Below, one piece after another: positions 23,744 to 33,381 of a stretch of 64,000 bases of DNA. This DNA is from Metabacillus malikii. GTDB taxonomy: Bacteria; Bacillota; Bacilli; Bacillales; Bacillaceae. The stretch is from contig NZ_JAUSUD010000024.1 of assembly GCF_030813355.1 (NCBI RefSeq), forward strand, positions 1-64,000. Reading direction: 5' to 3'. A model generated the notes under the pieces. That model worked only from the letters and a program-made list of their open reading frames with translations. It had not been told where the DNA came from and made no database searches. Numbering within the stretch: position 1 is the first letter of the stretch; each line of letters starts with the position of its first letter. The translations under genes were made by a program, and so were the position numbers.

Positions 23744-24586
23744 CTATTGCGTCTTCAACCTCTTCTTAATCCGCACAGACAACACTTCCAGTAAGATTGC
23801 AATTGCCAGGATGAAGTACGTGATAGTACCGATTTCGCGGATGTCTAGGTAGAAGTTGCTGGCCATGAACATGTCGAAGCCGATTCCGCCTGCGCCGGCT
23901 GCTGCGCCCATGGCGACGGCAACGGCGAAGTTGATTTCAAAGCGCAGGAATGTCCATGATAATAAATAAGTAAGTGAGGAAGGGATGACCGCTTGGAAGA
24001 TGATTTGCCACCAGCTTGCCCCACTTGCCTGAAGCGCCTCAATGACCCCTTTATCAAGCTCCTCAAATGATTCGGAATAAGCCTTAATCAAGTAACCAAC
24101 AGAGTGAAACGTCATCCCGATGACAGCAGCGACACTACCAAGTCCTGCTGCAACAGCAAAGATTAACACCCATAAAACCGTTGGCACCGCCCGGATAAAA
24201 GCAACGATTCCCTTAATAACGGTAGACACACGTCGCGAAGTCAGGTTTTCCGCAGCAAGCAAGCCAAAGAAAACAGCAATCACAGCCCCAAACAAAGTTG
24301 TTAAAAATGCTAAACCTAGTGTGACAAAAACTTGATACAAAGCATGTTGGAAAGTAAAATGCTGAAAATGCGGCTCGAGAAACATCGCCCTAATGTTACC
24401 AAGTGTCTCTAAAATAGCGTCAAAAACATTGAGCTCCTTATAATCAAACGTAAAAAAGGCATAAACCGTTAAAAAACAAAGGGACAAAAGCGTCACCCTC
24501 GTCACGATCGCAGACTTTGTAAGCCTTTTAATTTTTATTTGCCCGCGAGGAGTAGGCAAGCTATCAATTGATGGAGTTCTTTCCAT
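23744..24586 (-). CDS. phnE: phosphonate ABC transporter permease PhnE (second copy)
   Basis: The 280-residue membrane protein has the PhnE/BPD_transp_1 fold with about five helices and the cytoplasmic EAA-like loop EELDKGVIEALQASGASWWQIIF that contacts the ATPase. Together with the other PhnE it would form a heterodimeric channel, common in Gram-positive phn operons. Its ATG shares one base with the stop of the upstream phnE (TAATG). It is the last gene of the operon, followed by REPs and a terminator. Codons about 200-250 are markedly C-ending. Confidence 0.9.
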   Translation of the reverse strand: MERTPSIDSLPTPRGQIKIKRLTKSAIVTRVTLLSLCFLTVYAFFTFDYKELNVFDAILETLGNIRAMFLEPHFQHFTFQHALYQVFVTLGLAFLTTLFGAVIAVFFGLLAAENLTSRRVSTVIKGIVAFIRAVPTVLWVLIFAVAAGLGSVAAVIGMTFHSVGYLIKAYSESFEELDKGVIEALQASGASWWQIIFQAVIPSSLTYLLSWTFLRFEINFAVAVAMGAAAGAGGIGFDMFMASNFYLDIREIGTITYFILAIAILLEVLSVRIKKRLKTQ

Positions 24587-25371
24587 TATAAAATCACCCT
24601 CCTCACATAATTTGAGATTGCTTCAATAAAGAGAATTGCAACGACAATTACAATAACAACAAGAGATGCAATATCATAGCTCAAATTTTTATAATATAAG
24701 TTGAACGTAAAACCAATTCCAGACCCGGTAAGAAGACCAATTAATGTTGCATTACGAATATTCATTTCAATCATAAACAGAATCCAACTAATCATTTGCG
24801 GCAGACTAGATGGAATCACCGATTGAAAAATAATTGGGAAGTAACTCGCACCTGTTGCTCGTAACGCTTCAACTGAGCCACTGCTTACCTCATCAATTGC
24901 TTCAACGAATGCTCTTGTTAAAAACCCAAATGAACCGAAAAATAACGCAAAGTATCCTGTTAACGAACTCTGACCGAAGGAAAAGAGCAAAATCATCGCC
25001 CATGCCGCCACATCAATATTACGGAAAACCGTTGCAACACCGCGACAAATGCTACCGAAGAATCGATTGACCTTCGTCGTATTCGATCCCATAATCGCAA
25101 AAAACAGGGCGAATATTGCTCCAACAGTAGTTGCAGCAACGGATACGAGCAATGTCTCGATAAGCTTGTCCAAAATATCAGGGAGCTTTGCTAATGAATC
25201 AGCTGTCGGGTAAAAATTGCCGAGTGCCCACTCGACAGCCCGAGGGAGGGAAGCAAAGCCTTTGACAATATTATACTCTGTAATGATGATTGCTAAAAAT
25301 GTGACGACACCTAATACTAAAATGAAGCCGGCGGTACTTAATCGTTTTTTGGCAAAGAAATCAGCTTGCAT
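24586..25371 (-). CDS. phnE: phosphonate ABC transporter permease PhnE (first copy)
   Basis: The product is about 261 residues, with five or so transmembrane helices and the coupling motif DEVSSGSVEALRATGASYFPIIF. Weak similarity to the second PhnE outside the loop indicates old paralogues. ATG 25371 has GGTGA 5 bases upstream; GTG 25380 is the alternative. It overlaps the end of phnC by 11 bases, so phnC-phnE-phnE is tightly coupled. Confidence 0.9.
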   Translation of the reverse strand: MQADFFAKKRLSTAGFILVLGVVTFLAIIITEYNIVKGFASLPRAVEWALGNFYPTADSLAKLPDILDKLIETLLVSVAATTVGAIFALFFAIMGSNTTKVNRFFGSICRGVATVFRNIDVAAWAMILLFSFGQSSLTGYFALFFGSFGFLTRAFVEAIDEVSSGSVEALRATGASYFPIIFQSVIPSSLPQMISWILFMIEMNIRNATLIGLLTGSGIGFTFNLYYKNLSYDIASLVVIVIVVAILFIEAISNYVRRVIL

Positions 25372-26149
25372 GGATGTCACCTAAATCAATCATAAGGTCA
25401 TCGGCTTCAGAGCCGTAAATTTGCTGAATATGTTCCTTCGTAATTGTGTTTGGTGTACCTTGAAAAACGACACGACCGCTGTTAATGCCGATAATCCGAT
25501 CTGAATACCTTAACGCAACATCAACTTGGTGGAGGTTAACAAGAACGGTAATCCCCATTGTTTTCGAGATGTTTTTCAGATGGTCCATAATTGTTTTTGC
25601 AGAGTTAGGGTCAAGGGAGGCAATTGGTTCGTCACATAGCATCATTTTTGGATTTTGAATTAACGCACGGGCAATGCCGACACGTTGTTTTTGCCCGCCA
25701 CTTAGCTGGTCAGCCCGTTTATACATAAACTCACCAAGACCTAGTGAGTCTAACAGCTTAACCGCTTGTTGTTTCTCTTCTTGGCTATATAGCCCAAGCA
25801 CACCGGCAATCGTTGACTTTTTCCCTAATACTCCGTGTAGTGTGTTCTCGATGACACTAAGCCGATGAACTAGATTATAATGTTGAAAAATCATCCCGAT
25901 CTTAGTACGGGTAAGCTTCAATTCCTTTTTCTTTAATTTCATGACGTGCTGGTTGTCAAAAATAATGTCTCCACTCGTTGTATCTATCATGCGGTTAATA
26001 CAGCGAAGCAATGTCGATTTTCCTGCGCCTGATGGACCGATAATTGAAACGAATTCGCCTTCGTTCACAGTGAATTCGATATTTGATAAGGCCATCGCAT
26101 CGTTGCCAAACTGTTTCGAAACTTGATTTACTTGTAGTAAGGCTGTCAT
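25361..26149 (-). CDS. phnC: phosphonate ABC transporter ATPase PhnC
   Basis: The 262-residue ATPase drives phosphonate import. It has Walker A GPSGAGKSTLL, Q-loop in GMIFQHYNLVHRLSV, signature LSGGQKQRVGIARAL, Walker B MMLCDEPIASLD, and the His switch in VNLHQVD. The AAGGAGAG site precedes the ATG. It is separated from phnD by 210 bases containing a weak hairpin, so its level may be tuned separately from the binding protein. Confidence 0.93.
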   Translation of the reverse strand: MTALLQVNQVSKQFGNDAMALSNIEFTVNEGEFVSIIGPSGAGKSTLLRCINRMIDTTSGDIIFDNQHVMKLKKKELKLTRTKIGMIFQHYNLVHRLSVIENTLHGVLGKKSTIAGVLGLYSQEEKQQAVKLLDSLGLGEFMYKRADQLSGGQKQRVGIARALIQNPKMMLCDEPIASLDPNSAKTIMDHLKNISKTMGITVLVNLHQVDVALRYSDRIIGINSGRVVFQGTPNTITKEHIQQIYGSEADDLMIDLGDIHAS

Positions 26150-26322
26150 TGGTTTAACTCTCCTTATTTTTTACATGATAAGAAAGTATAAAATTTGTAC
26201 CTTGTTATAGCGCGCCTAGCCCCTCGAGGTCATAAGTCACAAATGAATGGAAGACAAAGCTCGTATTCTATTTATTTACCTAAGGCTGTTCAAGGCGCTT
26301 TCGCTTTTCTTACATAGTAGAA

Positions 26323-26350
26323 GGGCAATCGAAGTGATGCTTGACTGCCC
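26323..26350 (-). terminator. weak hairpin between phnD and phnC
   Basis: On the minus strand GGGCA...TGCCC with partial inner pairing is followed by TTCT only. It could attenuate or protect the phnD message and is not a full terminator. Confidence 0.35.
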
Positions 26351-26359
26351 TTACGTTCA

Positions 26360-27412
26360 TTATTTTGAAAGTTCACGAATTGGATCGAACCAAGCATCTT
26401 CAACTTCGATTAAACGCTCGTCTTCGGTTTTCTTGAATAAGCCTGAGAACTCAGAATCTTCTGGTACGAATACTTTTTCATTGTTGGCAACGTCATCAGA
26501 TGACATCACTTCTAGTAATTGCTTTTGCAAGTCTTCGTCAATATTGTCTGTATTAATAACGAATGGTGCATTTAAAACAGGTGTGACAGAGATAAGCGTG
26601 AATTCTTTGCCTGTTACTGTGTTGAATGGCTCTGCTGCATCGTCTTTTACGCGGTAAATCGCACCAGCTTTGTTTTCTTCGCCTTCGACTAATTCAACAT
26701 AGTTGTTGACACATGTATCACAGAATGCGGCAACTTCTGCTTTTTGTGATAAAAGGTTTACGGCTGAACCTTGGTGTGAACCACCGTATAAGACTTCACT
26801 AAAGAATTTGTCATCGCCACCTTCTAGTAGGTCTTCAGCTGTTAAGTCTTTGAAATCATCTTTCTCACTGAAGTAATCTACGATACCTGTTGAAGGGACT
26901 TTGAATCCTGATGTAGAGCTGTTTGAAACAAATGAGAATTTCTTGCCTTGGATGTTATCAATAGCAAAATCACTGCCGTCTTTGTAGTTGTCGGCGTTGT
27001 CCTTTTCAACAGCTAACCAGCTGTGGTAGACAGCATCTTCAAGTGTACCTGATGGGCCTGTTGGAACGACTAGTGGCTGAACTTTGTCATTTTTGTTATT
27101 TGCTTCAATATAGCCTTGCGCGCCTAGGAATGCCATGTCTGCATTTCCGTTAGCAATTGCTTCGATTGCAACGATGTAGTCAGTTGTTGTTTGGTGTTCG
27201 ACCTTTTTACCTGTTTCTTCTTCGATGATTTTGCCAATTTCATCACGGGTTTCGGTAAGGTCTGAGCCTGATTCATTTGGAAGCCAAGCAATTGTTAACG
27301 TGTCTTTTGAGTCGGATTTTTTCTCTCCTGAACTAGACGTGTCGGATGATGAACAGCCTGCGACAACTACAGCGAAAATGAGTGCAACTAAAAATAACAA
27401 CTTTTTCTTCAT
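26360..27412 (-). CDS. phnD: phosphonate-binding lipoprotein PhnD
   Basis: The 350-residue substrate-binding protein of the importer carries a signal peptide with lipobox VVAGC, so it is membrane-anchored outside the cell. The mature part has the family segments TIAWLPNE, ADMAFLGAQGYI, FSFVSNSSTSGFKVPS and VAAFCDTC. ATG 27412 is preferred because AGGAG lies 7 bases upstream, inside the longer frame. A 122-base gap separates it from phnL, with a short GGCGC/GCGCC hairpin at 27447-27462. Confidence 0.92.
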   Translation of the reverse strand: MKKKLLFLVALIFAVVVAGCSSSDTSSSGEKKSDSKDTLTIAWLPNESGSDLTETRDEIGKIIEEETGKKVEHQTTTDYIVAIEAIANGNADMAFLGAQGYIEANNKNDKVQPLVVPTGPSGTLEDAVYHSWLAVEKDNADNYKDGSDFAIDNIQGKKFSFVSNSSTSGFKVPSTGIVDYFSEKDDFKDLTAEDLLEGGDDKFFSEVLYGGSHQGSAVNLLSQKAEVAAFCDTCVNNYVELVEGEENKAGAIYRVKDDAAEPFNTVTGKEFTLISVTPVLNAPFVINTDNIDEDLQKQLLEVMSSDDVANNEKVFVPEDSEFSGLFKKTEDERLIEVEDAWFDPIRELSK

Positions 27413-27534
27413 TTGAATTCTCCTCATACGTTTAATTTGATTGGTGGGCGCAGTGTAGCGCCTCTCGATTGTCCATTCGCTTTATACTATAACGATCAAA
27501 TATAAATCTATTGTTAATCTAGTATTAGGATTTA

Positions 27535-28254
27535 TTAAGAGTTTGTAAAACTAGTAGATTTTGTAAACTCTCCGTTTTGCATGTTGTACTCACGGTCACA
27601 TAGGTGATGCATAAATTCTAAGTCATGGAAAATGCCAAGCATCGTTGTGCCTTCTTTCATAAGCTGTTCAATCAGTTGCTTCACCTTCAGCTTTGAATCA
27701 TGGTCAAGACTTGCTGTCGGCTCATCTAAAAGTAACAGTCGCGGCTTTTTAACCATGGCACGGGCAATATTTAAGCGCAGCTTTTCACCGCCAGAAAACG
27801 TAGTCGGGTAGCTATCCCATAATTCACGGTCAAGCTCAAAGTGCACAAGGATATTCTCTGTTTCCTGCTCAGCAAACATCGCATCCTCACCCATTTCAAC
27901 AATTGCCTGCTTCACAAGCTGACGTGCACTTGTCCGGGGCATGACATTTAAAAATTGCGAAACATAGCCGATTTCATGTTTTCGTAAATAGATCATTTGC
28001 CGGTCGCTGGCAGTTGCTAGGTTCAATGGACCGAATTTTTTAGAATGATAAATAATGTCGCCTTCTTCAATTCGGTATGTACCGTAAATACATTTTAAAA
28101 TCGTTGACTTACCGCTGCCGCTTTTACCGGTAATCCCAACAAATTCACCTTCATTTAACCGAATGTCAACATGACTCGCGGCACGAATATGCTTACCGAT
28201 ATGATGGAGTTGAAACGTTTTTGATAGATTGTTAATCTCTAGTAATGTGTTCAT
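27535..28254 (-). CDS. phnL: C-P lyase system ATPase-like protein PhnL
   Basis: The 239-residue ABC-type ATPase is associated with the C-P lyase core complex and not with transport. It has Walker A GKSGSGKSTILK, signature FSGGEKLRLNIARAM and Walker B LLLLDEPTASLD. ATGA overlap with phnM gives tight coupling. Known partners are PhnG, H, I, J and K. Confidence 0.92.
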   Translation of the reverse strand: MNTLLEINNLSKTFQLHHIGKHIRAASHVDIRLNEGEFVGITGKSGSGKSTILKCIYGTYRIEEGDIIYHSKKFGPLNLATASDRQMIYLRKHEIGYVSQFLNVMPRTSARQLVKQAIVEMGEDAMFAEQETENILVHFELDRELWDSYPTTFSGGEKLRLNIARAMVKKPRLLLLDEPTASLDHDSKLKVKQLIEQLMKEGTTMLGIFHDLEFMHHLCDREYNMQNGEFTKSTSFTNS

Positions 28255-29456
28255 CGTGTCACCTGCGTTTCTTGTGGTGTGACGCGATAATTTGTGCGTT
28301 GAATAAGCTCTCCATCGACAAATACACCAGTAATCACAGGGAAGTTATCACTAATTTTTTCTATAATTAAAAGGTCTGCCTTTTTCCCTACAGAAATCGA
28401 GCCTAGCTCATGACCCATTTTTACTGCCTTAGCCGGGTTTATCGTGACAAGCTTAATCATCTCAACAAGGTCTTGTCCGTAATCTTCTACTAACTTAAAA
28501 ATAGAATGGAGCATGGCGGCTGGATAATAGTCACTACACAAAATATCAATCACTTTTTCTTCTATTGCTTCGGCTGCAGCGAGATTGCCACTATGTGAGC
28601 CGCCAAGCAGGACGTTTGGTGCACCAGCAATTGTGTACATGCCTAGCTCTTGGGCCCGCCGTGCTACCTCCATCGTGATTGGGAACTCACTAATTGTCGT
28701 ACCGAAGCTATGGACAAGGTCGAGCTTCTCTAAAGTGTCATCGTCATGTGAAGCAATCGCAATATGATGGTCCTGTGCAAGTGCAGCAACATCGCGAATA
28801 GCTTCAATCGAAAGCTTTTCTTTCGTTTGATGTGTTTTAATAAGCACATCGATCGATGCATCACTCATATTGTTATAGCTTTTCACTGTTTCCCGCCAAA
28901 TTTCTAAGTGACGGTATTGCCCTTGTCCAGGAGTATGATCCATAAACGACACTAAGTGAACCTTGCCCTCGCGAATATAGTCTTTTAAATTCTCAATTTC
29001 TTCTACATTATCAATCTCAAATCGCGCATGAAAACGATGGCGAACGAGATGCTTTTGATGGTGTGTATTTTCAATTAAATCGATAAATTTACGGACATTT
29101 TCAGGCTCGCGAATTGGCTTATATGAATAGTCAGAGCCTTTATAAATCGAAAGCGAGTGGAACATCGTCGTGATTCCGTGTGTAATGAGCTCTTTTTCTG
29201 TTTCGCGTAAGCTCAAATCAAAATTCATGAGTGAAGTCGGCCTTGGTGCAGCCATATGCTCGATATAGTCAGAATGGATATCGATAAAGCCAGGTGTGAC
29301 ATAACCGCCTTTTGCATCAATGATTTCCATGTCTTCGGCAAACTTGATTTCGCCTTTTGGAGCGATCCCTGCGATGCGGTCTCCTTTTATGAAAAGGTCA
29401 TACCCTTGCAACAGGGCATCCTCGGTAATGATTTTCCCATTTGTAATGACAAACAA
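28251..29456 (-). CDS. phnM: alpha-D-ribose 1-methylphosphonate 5-triphosphate diphosphatase PhnM
   Basis: PhnM removes pyrophosphate from the ribose 5-triphosphate phosphonate intermediate. The 401-residue amidohydrolase has HSDYIEHMAAPRPTS (metal ligands), KTHQTKEKLS, ASHDDDT and the C-terminal NPAKAVKMGHELGSI segment. The start is TTG at 29456 behind GAGGAGG. It lies between phnK and phnL. Confidence 0.93.
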   Translation of the reverse strand: MFVITNGKIITEDALLQGYDLFIKGDRIAGIAPKGEIKFAEDMEIIDAKGGYVTPGFIDIHSDYIEHMAAPRPTSLMNFDLSLRETEKELITHGITTMFHSLSIYKGSDYSYKPIREPENVRKFIDLIENTHHQKHLVRHRFHARFEIDNVEEIENLKDYIREGKVHLVSFMDHTPGQGQYRHLEIWRETVKSYNNMSDASIDVLIKTHQTKEKLSIEAIRDVAALAQDHHIAIASHDDDTLEKLDLVHSFGTTISEFPITMEVARRAQELGMYTIAGAPNVLLGGSHSGNLAAAEAIEEKVIDILCSDYYPAAMLHSIFKLVEDYGQDLVEMIKLVTINPAKAVKMGHELGSISVGKKADLLIIEKISDNFPVITGVFVDGELIQRTNYRVTPQETQVTR

Positions 29457-29482
29457 ATTCGTTCCTCCTCAAAAATTGGACG

Positions 29483-30328
29483 TTACAGCAATGAATGGAC
29501 AAGCTGTTGTGTATAGTGATGCTGCGGGTCCTCTAAAATTTGGTCTGTTAAGCCTTGTTCAATGACTTTGCCTTCAAGCATGACGATTGTGCGGTCGGCA
29601 AGCATTCGAATCACACCTAAATCATGTGAGACGAGGACGATGCTAATTCCAAGTTCCCTCTGTAAACCTTTAATTAAATCAAGCACACTAGCTTGGACAG
29701 ACAAATCAAGTCCAGTTGTCACCTCATCTAATAGAAGCAGTGGGGGATTATTTGATAATGCTTTCGCAATTTGGACACGCTGCTGCATCCCGCCTGAGAA
29801 ATTTTTAGGCGCTTCTTTCCGGCGATGAACGGGAATATTTACTTTATTCAGAAGCTCAGTACCACGCGCTTCCATCGTGCCAACATGAAGGCTGCCAGCT
29901 GCAATTAATTTCTCAGCAATATTCCCAATCGATGAAAAATTCATCTTTAAGCCAAGTAACGGGTTTTGGTACACCTTACCCATGACATGATTGCGAATGT
30001 AGCGTTGCTGCTGTGACGACTCTTCAAACAAGTTTTTCTCGCCATTTTGATAGGAAGAAATATACGCCGCACCACTTGTGACATCTTGGTCAAAATAGAG
30101 ACATTGCATTAACGTCGACTTGCCGCTGCCACTTTCGCCAACGATACCGAGTACTTCCCCGGGAAATACATCGAAGGATACGTCGCGACATGCGTACACC
30201 GTTCCACAAACCTGACAATAGTTTTTTACAAGGGAGGGAGACACAGGATCCTCACAATGTGTACAGCCAGGACCAAATTGTTTATGTAAATGTTGTACCG
30301 ACAATACCGGTTTTTCAAAATCTGTCAT
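29483..30328 (-). CDS. phnK: C-P lyase system ATPase PhnK with a four-Cys insertion
   Basis: The 281-residue ATPase binds the PhnGHIJ core. Walker A GESGSGKSTLM, signature FSGGMQQRVQIAKAL and Walker B LLLLDEVTTGLD are intact. Compared with the E. coli protein (about 252 residues) it has an N-terminal insertion of about 28 residues holding C22xxC25 and C38xxC41 plus C47, which reads as a small zinc ribbon. The ATG directly follows the phnJ stop. Confidence 0.92.
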   Translation of the reverse strand: MTDFEKPVLSVQHLHKQFGPGCTHCEDPVSPSLVKNYCQVCGTVYACRDVSFDVFPGEVLGIVGESGSGKSTLMQCLYFDQDVTSGAAYISSYQNGEKNLFEESSQQQRYIRNHVMGKVYQNPLLGLKMNFSSIGNIAEKLIAAGSLHVGTMEARGTELLNKVNIPVHRRKEAPKNFSGGMQQRVQIAKALSNNPPLLLLDEVTTGLDLSVQASVLDLIKGLQRELGISIVLVSHDLGVIRMLADRTIVMLEGKVIEQGLTDQILEDPQHHYTQQLVHSLL

Positions 30329-31177
30329 TTAGTTCACTCCAACTGCTTCATTTAGTTTTGCAAGACAATAGCTAGTATCATTGCATTGATAAACGGTTGC
30401 ATCTGTCTGTTCATCAACGAGCTCATCTAAAAATACATCGCTTGAACCGCATAAACGGCATTGCTTCCCAGTAAACGATTCACTCTGGAACGGGTAATCG
30501 TCAAAATCTAGGGAGACAACCTTCGTATATGGCGGCACCGCGTAGACCTTTTTCTCACGCCCAGCCCCGAGCAAAATAAGCGCATCACTATGATTCATCT
30601 TCGGGTTATCAAACCGGGGAATCGGACTCGGCGCCATCACATATCGGTCATGGACAAAAACAGGGTGGTCAGCATCTGTCGTCATATTGCCAAACTTCAT
30701 AATTTGCTCAAACAGCATGAGCCAGGCACCACTATATTCCTTCTCAGCATGAAGTCGTTTCGTCTCCTGCTCACTCGGTTCAAAATAACGGAGCGGTTCA
30801 GGGAGCGGTACTTGTAAAACGAGAATTTGCTTACTTGTGAGCGGAACCTCTGGAATGCGATGGCGTGATTGGATAAGGGTCGCTTCACTCGTTTCATCTG
30901 TCACGACAACACCTGTTGTATCTTTGACAAGCTTTTTAATATTTACAGCGTTGACGGACTCGTCAGAACCTTGGTCTATGACCTTTAACACATCTGTTTT
31001 TCCAATTAACGAAAGGGTGAGCTGCAGACCACCTGTACCCCAGCCACGGCCAATCGGCAATTCTCGTGAAGCGAATGGAACTTGGTAGCCTGGAATTGCG
31101 ATTGCTTTTAATGTCGCTCTTCGAATTTCCCGCTTCGACCCTTCGTCAAAAAAGGCAAAATTATAGGCACTATTCAT
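30329..31177 (-). CDS. phnJ: carbon-phosphorus lyase PhnJ
   Basis: PhnJ is the radical-SAM enzyme that breaks the C-P bond, releasing alkane and ribose cyclic phosphate. The 282-residue protein has the exact signature CX2CX21CX5C near the C-terminus (starting CRLCGSSD, ending CNDTSYC), for the Fe-S cluster and substrate thiyl chemistry. The Gly-rich GRGWGTGGLQ segment is also present. Its start shares one base with the phnI stop. Confidence 0.96.
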   Translation of the reverse strand: MNSAYNFAFFDEGSKREIRRATLKAIAIPGYQVPFASRELPIGRGWGTGGLQLTLSLIGKTDVLKVIDQGSDESVNAVNIKKLVKDTTGVVVTDETSEATLIQSRHRIPEVPLTSKQILVLQVPLPEPLRYFEPSEQETKRLHAEKEYSGAWLMLFEQIMKFGNMTTDADHPVFVHDRYVMAPSPIPRFDNPKMNHSDALILLGAGREKKVYAVPPYTKVVSLDFDDYPFQSESFTGKQCRLCGSSDVFLDELVDEQTDATVYQCNDTSYCLAKLNEAVGVN

Positions 31178-32298
31178 CAGTTTTTCACCTCTTGTTTTTC
31201 CTCATGCTTCGTTTTCCGGACACTATCAAGCTTTGATTGGAACGTTACGTAGTGAGGCATTTTTAAGTGTGAGATAAATCCGGTTGATTCAACGGAATCA
31301 ATATGGAATAAAACAAATTCTTCATTTTGGCTCGGATATTCATTGTTTGGATGTTCAAGGCTATTATCTAAAATCCCCATCGCAATCGCCTTCGTTTCAT
31401 TTTGACCAAAACAAAGCCCATAGCCGATTTCAAATTCAATTTCCTTTTTACCGTACTCTTTTTCAACGGTGACAGGCATGAGCATCTCTGCTTCAGTTAC
31501 TTTCACTTCGCCGAGATAATAACCATCAAGGGCATCACCCGTATGAATTGGATGGTCAATTGTCACCGGCAATGTGCCAACGCGGATTTCCCCGACAGTT
31601 GGGTGCAGGGCGCCATAGCCGCGAATAACAGAATAAGCGAGGGAAGTAACCGCACCTGTTTGCCCTCTCGTTAAGCTTTGCAGCCGTTGACTGCGACTAG
31701 TAGGAAATGAAAGACTTTCCCGTGTGATATCATCTGGCATTGTGTCATTGTTTTCACAAGGTGGAATGAGTCCTTCTTTGCGTAAATAGTCGAGCACCTT
31801 TGGTAAAGTGAGTTTAGTAGGTGCTTCGGATTGTTGCGTATGTTCAAGTTCCTCTTCAAAATTTTGCAGCCATTCCTTGATGGTTTGTTCCGTTTCTTCT
31901 ATTAAATTGAAATCAAGTAATCGGTGTGTATAATCAGTGGTGGCGCCGAGAATTTGCCCACCTGGAATGTCTTTAAAGCTCGCTGAAATTCGGCGCTCAA
32001 TGTTCATTTCCTCAGACTCAATGACTCGTGAATAATGCTTACGAGGCACGGTTGAGCGGTAGGCACGTAGTAAAAACACGGCTTCCTCAGGATTTCCCTC
32101 TGCTTGCTTAATCGCAAGTGCTGCTAATGTTTCATTGTAAAGACTGCTTTCAGACATAACCTGGTCGATAAGCCCGCGCATGCCTGCTGCAATGCTTTCG
32201 ACGTTCATTGTGTTTCCTGTTTGGATTCGTTCGTATTTGAGACGCTTAATCGACTCTTCAATCGCAAGCGTGCCACCTTTTACTGCAACATAGCCCAT
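31177..32298 (-). CDS. phnI: C-P lyase core subunit PhnI
   Basis: PhnI, with PhnG and PhnH, attaches the phosphonate to the ribose of ATP. The 373-residue product starts GYVAVKGGTLAIEESIKRLK and contains LTRGQTGAVTSLAYSVIRGYG and GYYLGEVKVTEAEMLMPV, all family landmarks. A GGGTGAT site precedes the ATG, 7 bases after the phnH stop. Confidence 0.95.
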   Translation of the reverse strand: MGYVAVKGGTLAIEESIKRLKYERIQTGNTMNVESIAAGMRGLIDQVMSESSLYNETLAALAIKQAEGNPEEAVFLLRAYRSTVPRKHYSRVIESEEMNIERRISASFKDIPGGQILGATTDYTHRLLDFNLIEETEQTIKEWLQNFEEELEHTQQSEAPTKLTLPKVLDYLRKEGLIPPCENNDTMPDDITRESLSFPTSRSQRLQSLTRGQTGAVTSLAYSVIRGYGALHPTVGEIRVGTLPVTIDHPIHTGDALDGYYLGEVKVTEAEMLMPVTVEKEYGKKEIEFEIGYGLCFGQNETKAIAMGILDNSLEHPNNEYPSQNEEFVLFHIDSVESTGFISHLKMPHYVTFQSKLDSVRKTKHEEKQEVKN

Positions 32299-32305
32299 TA
32301 AAACA

Positions 32306-32902
32306 TCACCCTAACTCAGTTATTTGCGTTGTGCGTGGCAGTGATAAAAGCTGATGTGACGCATCAATGAACATCAAATCAATGCCAAGCGGATATTCCT
32401 TGTTTTTTTCCTGACGGCTGTTCACCCAATGCTCAGGAGTGGAAACTGTAACAGAAACAGAGGTTTGAATTCCTGGTCCTGTTAATGTAAGTGGACCGTT
32501 GATTGCCAGTTTGTCTACTTCAGCAATAATTGTTGCCGATTGATGAGGGTCAGACAATGTGCCAGGATTTGCTGAAGAAATCGCCTCTTGAAGTGAACCT
32601 GTTTCTGCATCTCCTACAATAAACACGTAGTCTGCATCCTTAGTATCGGCAGGTCTTGCATACGTAAGTTCATTAATCATAGTTGTAATTAGGCTTTCTT
32701 GGGCAGAAATGACCTTAAAGGTAACTTCCTGATCAAGCAACGTGTGGGCAATGATGAAAAGAGAGGGATTGCACACTGCTTCATTATCAGCTACGTAAAG
32801 CTCAGCCTCTCTAGCAAGACTTGATAATTGCCCTGGTCTTGATGTAGAATCGACCATTTTTCGATAAACTGCTTGTAAATCATGAACGAAATCTAGCTTC
32901 AT
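32306..32902 (-). CDS. phnH: C-P lyase core subunit PhnH
   Basis: The 198-residue PhnH has the pattern YRKMVDSTSRPG near the start, DYVFIVGDAET, GTLSDPHQSATII and LTGPGIQ, matching the PLP-transferase-like fold of PhnH without its cofactor lysine. It assembles with PhnG, PhnI and PhnJ. AGGAGTGAT precedes the ATG. Confidence 0.93.
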   Translation of the reverse strand: MKLDFVHDLQAVYRKMVDSTSRPGQLSSLAREAELYVADNEAVCNPSLFIIAHTLLDQEVTFKVISAQESLITTMINELTYARPADTKDADYVFIVGDAETGSLQEAISSANPGTLSDPHQSATIIAEVDKLAINGPLTLTGPGIQTSVSVTVSTPEHWVNSRQEKNKEYPLGIDLMFIDASHQLLSLPRTTQITELG

Positions 32903-32914
32903 TTGTTATCACTC

Positions 32915-33337
32915 CTACACATCCATCGTTTCAAAGTTTACTTTCGTTTTAAGAATCGCTTGATTTCTTTTTGCTTGCTGTGCGGCTATGTTTTGCTCCT
33001 CGATTAAGAGACGGTCAGTCCATTGTGCTGTCTCTGGTAGTCCAGCTTCATAGGCTGCATCAATGACAGCTAAGTTGTGTGCAAGCTCATGATTGTCGCC
33101 CATGACAATGCCGATCCCAATCGTGCAGTTGATTTGCACCTTGCATTCTGTAACAAACACTTCGCCTGGGTAAAACAAACTGCGCTGTGACGTTTCACGA
33201 AGCTTTAACATCACAAGTCCATGCTCCGGCGCTTGAATGACAGTCACACGGTAGTTTCCAATAATTGATTGAGCAAGCTCTTGTGCAAGTGCGTGTGAGC
33301 CATTAATCAGAATTTCTGTTCGTTGTCTTCTTCGCAT
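32915..33337 (-). CDS. phnG: C-P lyase core subunit PhnG
   Basis: The 140-residue product has PEHGLVMLKLRETSQRSLFYPGEVFVTECKV and GIGIVMGDNHELAHNLAVIDAAYEA, typical of PhnG. GGAGG precedes the ATG. It is the first gene after the 170-bp control region, so it opens the phnGHIJKML unit. Confidence 0.93.
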   Translation of the reverse strand: MRRRQRTEILINGSHALAQELAQSIIGNYRVTVIQAPEHGLVMLKLRETSQRSLFYPGEVFVTECKVQINCTIGIGIVMGDNHELAHNLAVIDAAYEAGLPETAQWTDRLLIEEQNIAAQQAKRNQAILKTKVNFETMDV

Positions 33338-33381
33338 CTAAAGACCTCCAACATGAGTTTCTCTATCTTGTTTACATTTCT

